A DNA stretch of 64,000 nucleotides from Bin52 sp965213935 (GTDB lineage: Bacteria; Pseudomonadota; Alphaproteobacteria; Thalassobaculales; Thalassobaculaceae): contig CBDCAO010000012.1 of NCBI GenBank assembly GCA_965213935.1, positions 2,790,001-2,854,000 on the forward strand, read 5' to 3'. The notes beneath the pieces were generated by a model that did not search any database, was not told the DNA's origin, and saw only the letters and a list, made by a program, of their open reading frames with translations. The translations under genes and the position numbers were made by a program. How positions within the stretch are numbered: position 1 is the stretch's first letter; each line of letters starts with the position of its first letter. This document shows positions 59,672 through 64,000 of this stretch, piece after piece.

Positions 59672-60970
59672 TCAGGCCGGGGACGTCTGCCGGTCCGCCG
59701 TCTCCCGCGGTCTGTGCAACGCGAACCACAGGAGGCTCGCCAGCTGGGCCGCGGCCACAGCGCCAAAGGCCGCCATGTAGGCCTGCGAGTGATAGCCGCC
59801 GTCCGCATCCTTCGGCCACAGGTCGATCACCTCGCCCATCAGGTACTGGGTGAGAAACACGCCGGAGAAGATCAGCATGTTCATCGCGGTGATCACCCGG
59901 CCGGACTGCTCCGGCGGGAAGTACCGTGTCAGGTAGGCAATGGTCGCCATGGCGATGTTGGCAAACAGGCCGAAGCCGATCCAGGTCCACAGGGCCTGGG
60001 GCATCACCCCGGTCAGGATCACGGTCTGGACCAGCAGGAAGGCGATCGAGAACACCACAAAGAACGAGAGCAGCGGAAACCCCCTGCGCTCGGCCCAGCT
60101 CGCCGCCACGCCGAGCAGCACCGAACCGACCGTGAGTGCCAGCGCAAGCGCCAGCAGATAGAGCGCAACCCCGTCACGCCCGAACCCGGCGACGTCCCGC
60201 AACCACGGTCCGGCCCACAGACCCTGGATCGCGAGGTTTGCCGACATGCCGGCCACCGTGAGCGGCGCCAGGCGCCAGAACACGCGGTTGGTGTAGATGC
60301 GCCCGAGTTCCCGGACCTGCCGGGCAAGCCCGGAGCGCATGACCGCCGTACGGCTCTCGGGAACCACGGCAAGGATCAGCCCGGACACCAGAACGGTGGC
60401 ACAGGCGAGCGCCACAAAGACGTGACGCCAGCCGACCACCCCCAGGGCCGCCTCGAGCGGCGCGGTGGCCGACACCGCGCCGAGGCCCCCGACCGCCAAC
60501 AGGCAACCGTTGACCACGGGCCAGTGCCGGGCATCGAACCAGATGGTGCCGGCCTTGATCGCCGCCATCAGGCAGCCGGCGACCCCGAGCCCGATCAGCC
60601 CGCGCCCAATGGCAAGCGTGACGATGTCGTCACCGAACGAGAACAGCAGCGCGCCAGCAGCGGCGGCAAGCAGCAGGCAGCTCTGCACCCGCCGCGGCCC
60701 GTAGCGGTCGAGAAGGATCCCGAGCGGCAACTGGAACGCCGCAAAGGTGAGGAAGTACATCGAGGTGAGGAATCCGAGGTCGCCGGCGTTCAGCCCCACC
60801 TCGGAAACCAGCTGCGGTGCGATGACCGCGTTGGTCGAGCGGTAGAAGTAGGAGAGATAGTAACCGGCGGAAAACGGCAGGAATACCAGCACGATGGCGC
60901 GAACGAGCGCGGTCTGCGCTCCGGGCCCGGCGTTCCGGCGGACCGGCGCAGTAGCCGGTGGTCCCAACAT
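59672..60970 (-). CDS. MFS transporter
   Basis: The protein has 432 residues from ATG 60970 (MLGPPATAPVRRNAG), with about 12 membrane helices. The typical loop 2-3 motif PLGILLDRYGPRRVQSCLLL (about 93-112) and FLPFSAGYYLSYFYRSTNAVIAPQL at helix 1 place it in the Nitrate/Nitrite-like or general MFS_1 group. Substrate unknown. It is divergent from the DAHP synthase gene, with about 175 bp between them. Confidence 0.86.
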   Translation of the reverse strand: MLGPPATAPVRRNAGPGAQTALVRAIVLVFLPFSAGYYLSYFYRSTNAVIAPQLVSEVGLNAGDLGFLTSMYFLTFAAFQLPLGILLDRYGPRRVQSCLLLAAAAGALLFSFGDDIVTLAIGRGLIGLGVAGCLMAAIKAGTIWFDARHWPVVNGCLLAVGGLGAVSATAPLEAALGVVGWRHVFVALACATVLVSGLILAVVPESRTAVMRSGLARQVRELGRIYTNRVFWRLAPLTVAGMSANLAIQGLWAGPWLRDVAGFGRDGVALYLLALALALTVGSVLLGVAASWAERRGFPLLSFFVVFSIAFLLVQTVILTGVMPQALWTWIGFGLFANIAMATIAYLTRYFPPEQSGRVITAMNMLIFSGVFLTQYLMGEVIDLWPKDADGGYHSQAYMAAFGAVAAAQLASLLWFALHRPRETADRQTSPA

Positions 60971-61145
60971 GAAAAACGTGTGACCGTGCACGACTGCATG
61001 CCCGCCCGGAAGTGACTGTGCCGGCCGCAGTTTCGCACAGTCCCGGCGCGCTGCGCACCCTCATGCCCGGCATTCGGCTTCACTTGTACCGGTCATGCTG
61101 GTAGGAGTGCCGCCAATCTGAGACCGAGAGGAAGGACCCTCCCCG

Positions 61146-62516
61146 ATGGAGAAGAACTGGAGTCCCGGTTCCTGGCGGCAGTTTCCGATCCTTCAGGTCC
61201 CGGAGTACCGGGACACGGATCACCTGGACCGGGTAGAGAATGAACTGTCGGGATACCCCCCGCTGGTCTTTGTCGGCGAAGCGTTGCGCCTGAAGGAATC
61301 GCTCGGGCGGGTGGCACAGGGAAAATGCTTCCTGCTGCAGGGCGGCGACTGTGCGGAGAGTTTCGCCGAGTTCTCCCCCGACACCATCCGCGATACCTTC
61401 CGGGTCCTGCTGCAGATGGCGGTGGTCATGACCTTCGCTGCCGGCATGCCGGTGGTCAAGGTCGGGCGCCTGGCAGGTCAGTTCGCCAAGCCGCGTTCGA
61501 GCCCGGTTGAGGTCCAGGACGGGGTGGAGCTGCCGAGTTACCGCGGCGACATCATCAACGGGATCAGTTTCGCCAGGGATGAGCGTGAGCCCGATCCCGC
61601 CCGGCAGCTGCGCGCGTATACCCAGTCGGCGGCAACCCTGAACCTGTTGCGCGCCTTTGCCCAGGGCGGGTTCGCCGACCTGGAGGAAATCCATCGCTGG
61701 ACCCTGGGTTTTGTCTCCAGCACGCCGCAGAGCGACCGCTTCCAGGAGATCTGCACGCGCATCGACGAGTGCCTGCGCTTCATGCGCGCCTGCGGGCTGG
61801 ATGCCGGGTCCACCCAGCAGCTGCGGGAGACCGAGTTCTATACCTCGCACGAGGCCCTGCTGCTTGGCTATGAACAGGCGATGACCCGGCGCGACACCAT
61901 CACCGATGACGGCGGCTGGTTCAGTACGTCGGCCCACATGATCTGGATCGGCGACCGGACCCGGCAACCCGACGGAGCCCATGTCGAGTTCGCCCGGGGT
62001 GTGCACAATCCTCTGGGCCTGAAATGCGGGCCCTCGCTTGATCCCGACGACCTGCTGCGGCTGATCGACATCCTCAATCCCGACGACGAACCGGGTCGGC
62101 TCACGCTCATCTGCCGGATGGGTTCCGACCAGGTGGCCGAGAAACTGACGCCGCTGATCCGCGCGGTCGAGCGCGAGGGACGGACGGTGGTCTGGTCGTG
62201 CGACCCGATGCACGGCAACACGATCACCTCGTCGAACGGCTACAAGACCCGCCCCGTCGACCGGGTCCTTGCCGAGGTGCGGGGCTTCTTCGAGACCCAC
62301 GCCGCCGAGGGCACCTATGCCGGCGGGGTTCATCTGGAGATGACCGGACAGGATGTCACCGAGTGCCTCGGCGGTGGGTCGCGCAGGGTCACCGAACAGG
62401 CGCTGGCGGACCGCTATCACACTCACTGCGATCCGCGGCTGAACGCATCGCAGTCGCTCGAACTCGCGTTCCTGATTTCCGACATGCTGGGGGCACGCCG
62501 GATCGCTGCATCTTGA
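61146..62516 (+). CDS. Class II (plant-type) 3-deoxy-7-phosphoheptulonate synthase
   Basis: First step of the shikimate pathway: condenses PEP and erythrose-4-phosphate to DAHP. It has 456 residues. Signatures: CFLLQGGDCAESFAEFSPD (metal-binding Cys and PEP site), MPVVKVGRLAGQFAKPRSSP, the RGDIINGISF segment and GVHLEMTGQDVTECLGGG. This type II enzyme is common in alphaproteobacteria. aroB and aroK are at the other end of the window. Start is the ATG at 61146. Confidence 0.95.
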   Translation: MEKNWSPGSWRQFPILQVPEYRDTDHLDRVENELSGYPPLVFVGEALRLKESLGRVAQGKCFLLQGGDCAESFAEFSPDTIRDTFRVLLQMAVVMTFAAGMPVVKVGRLAGQFAKPRSSPVEVQDGVELPSYRGDIINGISFARDEREPDPARQLRAYTQSAATLNLLRAFAQGGFADLEEIHRWTLGFVSSTPQSDRFQEICTRIDECLRFMRACGLDAGSTQQLRETEFYTSHEALLLGYEQAMTRRDTITDDGGWFSTSAHMIWIGDRTRQPDGAHVEFARGVHNPLGLKCGPSLDPDDLLRLIDILNPDDEPGRLTLICRMGSDQVAEKLTPLIRAVEREGRTVVWSCDPMHGNTITSSNGYKTRPVDRVLAEVRGFFETHAAEGTYAGGVHLEMTGQDVTECLGGGSRRVTEQALADRYHTHCDPRLNASQSLELAFLISDMLGARRIAAS

Positions 62517-62588
62517 CCTCGTGCCGGCTGGCCGGCAAAAGCGAAGGCTGATGGGGGCAACTGCCCCCGCGGAGGCGGGCCCGGTCCC

Positions 62589-63803
62589 ATGAACAGACGC
62601 GCGCAGGACCAGCCGCCGGCCGGTTCCGGACATGAGGGAGGAGCTGCGGAGCAGGCGACGCCTGTGCCGCGCATGACGGTCGAGCCTGGTGAGACAAGCC
62701 TGTCGCGATATGTCGACAGCTACTTCCTGCGTACCAAGGCAATCGTTGCGCGCTTCGGAGACAAGACCGTCACCTACGCGGTGTTCATGCGCCGTCCGGT
62801 AACCTCGGCACCGAGGCTGGCGACCGCCTGGCTCGAGCACATGGCACGCGAGCGCGGCACCGCGATCGAGGTCGACCTGAAGTACCGGGAAGGCGCCTGG
62901 GTCGGTGCCGGTGAACCGATCCTCTATGTCTCGGGCTCCTTTCACGATCTTGTCGATCTCGAGACCCAGTTCCTGCAGAAGCTGGGCGGAGCCTGCGTGG
63001 CGGCCTACAATGCCTACGTCATGTGTGTCGAACTGCCGAAGGTGGCGTTTCTCGCCATGGACGCGCGGCACTGCGCCGGCAACGAGATGGGCGAACTCAT
63101 GGCCTACGGTGCCAGCGTCGGCTCGCGCAAGGCACGCAAGAAGGTCGGAGCCATCGGTTTTGTCGGCAGCGCCACCGACAACACCGCGCATTTCTTCGGT
63201 CGCGAGCGCGGGCTCGGCACCATGCCGCATGCGCTGATCGGCTACGCCGGCTCGACAGTGCGCGCGGCGGAGATGTTCCGTAACACCCACCCCGACCAGG
63301 ACCTGACAGTGCTGGTGGATTACTTCGGCCACGAGGTTTCCGACGCGATCGCGGTCTGCGCCCGGTTCCCCGATCTCGTGCAGCAGGGTCGGTTGTCGAT
63401 CCGGCTCGATACCCACGGCGGACGCTACGTCGAAGGGCTCGACATGGGACAGTCCTATGCAGTGATCGAGCGTAATGCGCCGCGTGCAATTCGCGGCTAC
63501 CGCTCGCAGCCGGAACTGCGGCACCTGATCGGGACCGGCGTCTCCGCCGCCGCGATCTGGTACCTGCGCGAACAGCTCGATGCCGCCGGTTTCGAAGGTG
63601 CCCGGATCGTGGCGTCGAGCGGCTTCTCGCCCGAGAAGTGCCGGATCATGGCACTCGCCGAAGCTCCGATTGACGTGGTCGGGACCGGTTCATACCTGCC
63701 CGAAAAATGGAGCGAGACCTACGCGACGGCTGACATCGTCGACTATGGCGGTCAACCCGCGGTGAAGGTCGGACGGGAGTTTCTGCTGCGCAAGCAGGAG
63801 TGA
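62589..63803 (+). CDS. pncB: Nicotinate phosphoribosyltransferase
   Basis: Forms nicotinate mononucleotide from nicotinate and PRPP in NAD salvage. It has 404 residues of the type found in alphaproteobacteria (VDSYFLRTKAIVARFGDKTV). Motifs include the catalytic histidine region MDARHCAGNEMGELMAYGA, GFVGSATDNTAHFFGRE, and the PRPP-binding IVASSGFSPEKCRIMAL. Start ATG 62589. It lies 72 bp after the DAHP synthase gene in the same direction; a shared transcript is possible but not required. Confidence 0.9.
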   Translation: MNRRAQDQPPAGSGHEGGAAEQATPVPRMTVEPGETSLSRYVDSYFLRTKAIVARFGDKTVTYAVFMRRPVTSAPRLATAWLEHMARERGTAIEVDLKYREGAWVGAGEPILYVSGSFHDLVDLETQFLQKLGGACVAAYNAYVMCVELPKVAFLAMDARHCAGNEMGELMAYGASVGSRKARKKVGAIGFVGSATDNTAHFFGRERGLGTMPHALIGYAGSTVRAAEMFRNTHPDQDLTVLVDYFGHEVSDAIAVCARFPDLVQQGRLSIRLDTHGGRYVEGLDMGQSYAVIERNAPRAIRGYRSQPELRHLIGTGVSAAAIWYLREQLDAAGFEGARIVASSGFSPEKCRIMALAEAPIDVVGTGSYLPEKWSETYATADIVDYGGQPAVKVGREFLLRKQE

Positions 63804-63945
63804 CCGCTCACCGGCTCGGCAGCGCGTGCGGTTGTGATCAACCCTGTGGACAAACACGGGCAAAGACTGCAGATATGACGATGGGGTCGGACACCGGAAC
63901 ACCCGGACCGGTTCGGAGCACAGGTGGCAACGAGGTACCAGGACC

Positions 63946-64000
63946 ATGCTGACGTTCCCGGAAGAGTTGATGCTGCTGTTGCTGGACGACACCGATGGCG
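63946..64000 (+). CDS. GPP34 (GOLPH3/VPS74-like) family protein, start only
   Basis: The first 18 codons (MLTFPEELMLLLLDDTDG) run off the right edge. The phrase LTF-EE-LLLLLDD is the hallmark start of GPP34-family phosphoproteins, which bind phosphoinositides in eukaryotes; the bacterial function is not established. The call rests on a short match. Confidence 0.55.
   Translation, partial: MLTFPEELMLLLLDDTDG

Noticed and set aside
61080..63524. An 814-residue minus-strand ORF
   Set aside because: It runs antisense through the DAHP synthase and nicotinate phosphoribosyltransferase genes and has no recognisable domain. Long shadows are expected at this G+C content.
1..64000. CRISPR arrays, rRNA and tRNA genes
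   Set aside because: No regularly spaced repeats and no rRNA- or tRNA-like sequence noticed on either strand.

Overview
The window is GC-rich (roughly two thirds G+C by eye) and gene-dense. It looks like the chromosome of an alphaproteobacterium, most likely Rhodospirillales or a close relative. The evidence is the block cobS / J-domain gene / bolA / DUF2889 / CorC-like gene / aroB / aroK / xerD, a rsmB-rpe cluster, a class II DAHP synthase, oxygen-dependent HemF and a DUF1674 (SDHAF4-like) protein. This taxonomy is inferred from gene content only.

Layout. 1-8.2 kb is housekeeping: the cobS 5' part, a J-domain gene, bolA, DUF2889, the overlapping operon aroK-aroB-CorC-like, and a tiny membrane protein, a large secreted protein and xerD. 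8.7-12.7 kb is iron acquisition: a ferric-iron binding protein with a probable Fur-controlled promoter, a terminator, an Fe(III) ABC permease on the other strand and a HemP-like small ORF. 12.7-22 kb holds sugar nucleotide/undecaprenyl glycan genes, a creatininase-like enzyme, rpe, rsmB, the SDHAF4-like gene, an MFS carrier and fhs. 22-34.2 kb is a long minus-strand catabolic/transport region: acetyltransferase, gamma-glutamyltransferase-like protein, an orphan NMT1-type binding protein overlapping a phosphodiesterase-like gene, a TRAP transporter, a 3-hydroxyanthranilate-dioxygenase-like cupin, a DapA-family enzyme, a LysR regulator and a serine hydrolase.

34.5-46 kb is an accessory island. 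It holds a TnpB-bearing insertion element inside a small gene, a solitary nucleotidyltransferase, a PIN-domain pair, duplicated Sel1-repeat genes, an HTH protein, a tyrosine recombinase, HicAB, VapBC, a broken DruA (DUF4338) gene, a Uma2-type endonuclease and a DruA-ISAs1 transposase fusion that is itself interrupted. 46.2-56.5 kb returns to metabolism: acr3, hemF, a five-gene minus-strand operon (glyoxalase-like, two near-identical M20 amidohydrolases, MFS, ThDP enzyme) and a divergent operon ending in a phytanoyl-CoA-dioxygenase-like gene. 56.5-59.6 kb is a second, decayed island: an IS1595-like transposase remnant, a second TnpB element, and a KAP-type P-loop NTPase remnant carrying a 325-bp miniature element. 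59.7-64 kb carries an MFS carrier, class II DAHP synthase, a nicotinate phosphoribosyltransferase and the start of a GPP34-family gene.

The most interesting observation is the TnpB element family. Both full copies are exactly 1384 bp, have 37-bp terminal inverted repeats (21-bp perfect core) and are flanked by 8-bp direct repeats (one perfect, one with a single mismatch). The 325-bp derivative has related termini and a perfect 8-bp repeat. Removing copy 1 or the miniature copy, plus one repeat, restores an open reading frame. These are hallmarks of a DDE-transposase-mobilised element, not of the HUH (IS200/IS605) elements that normally carry TnpB. So TnpB appears to ride as cargo of a non-autonomous DDE-type element that encodes no transposase of its own.
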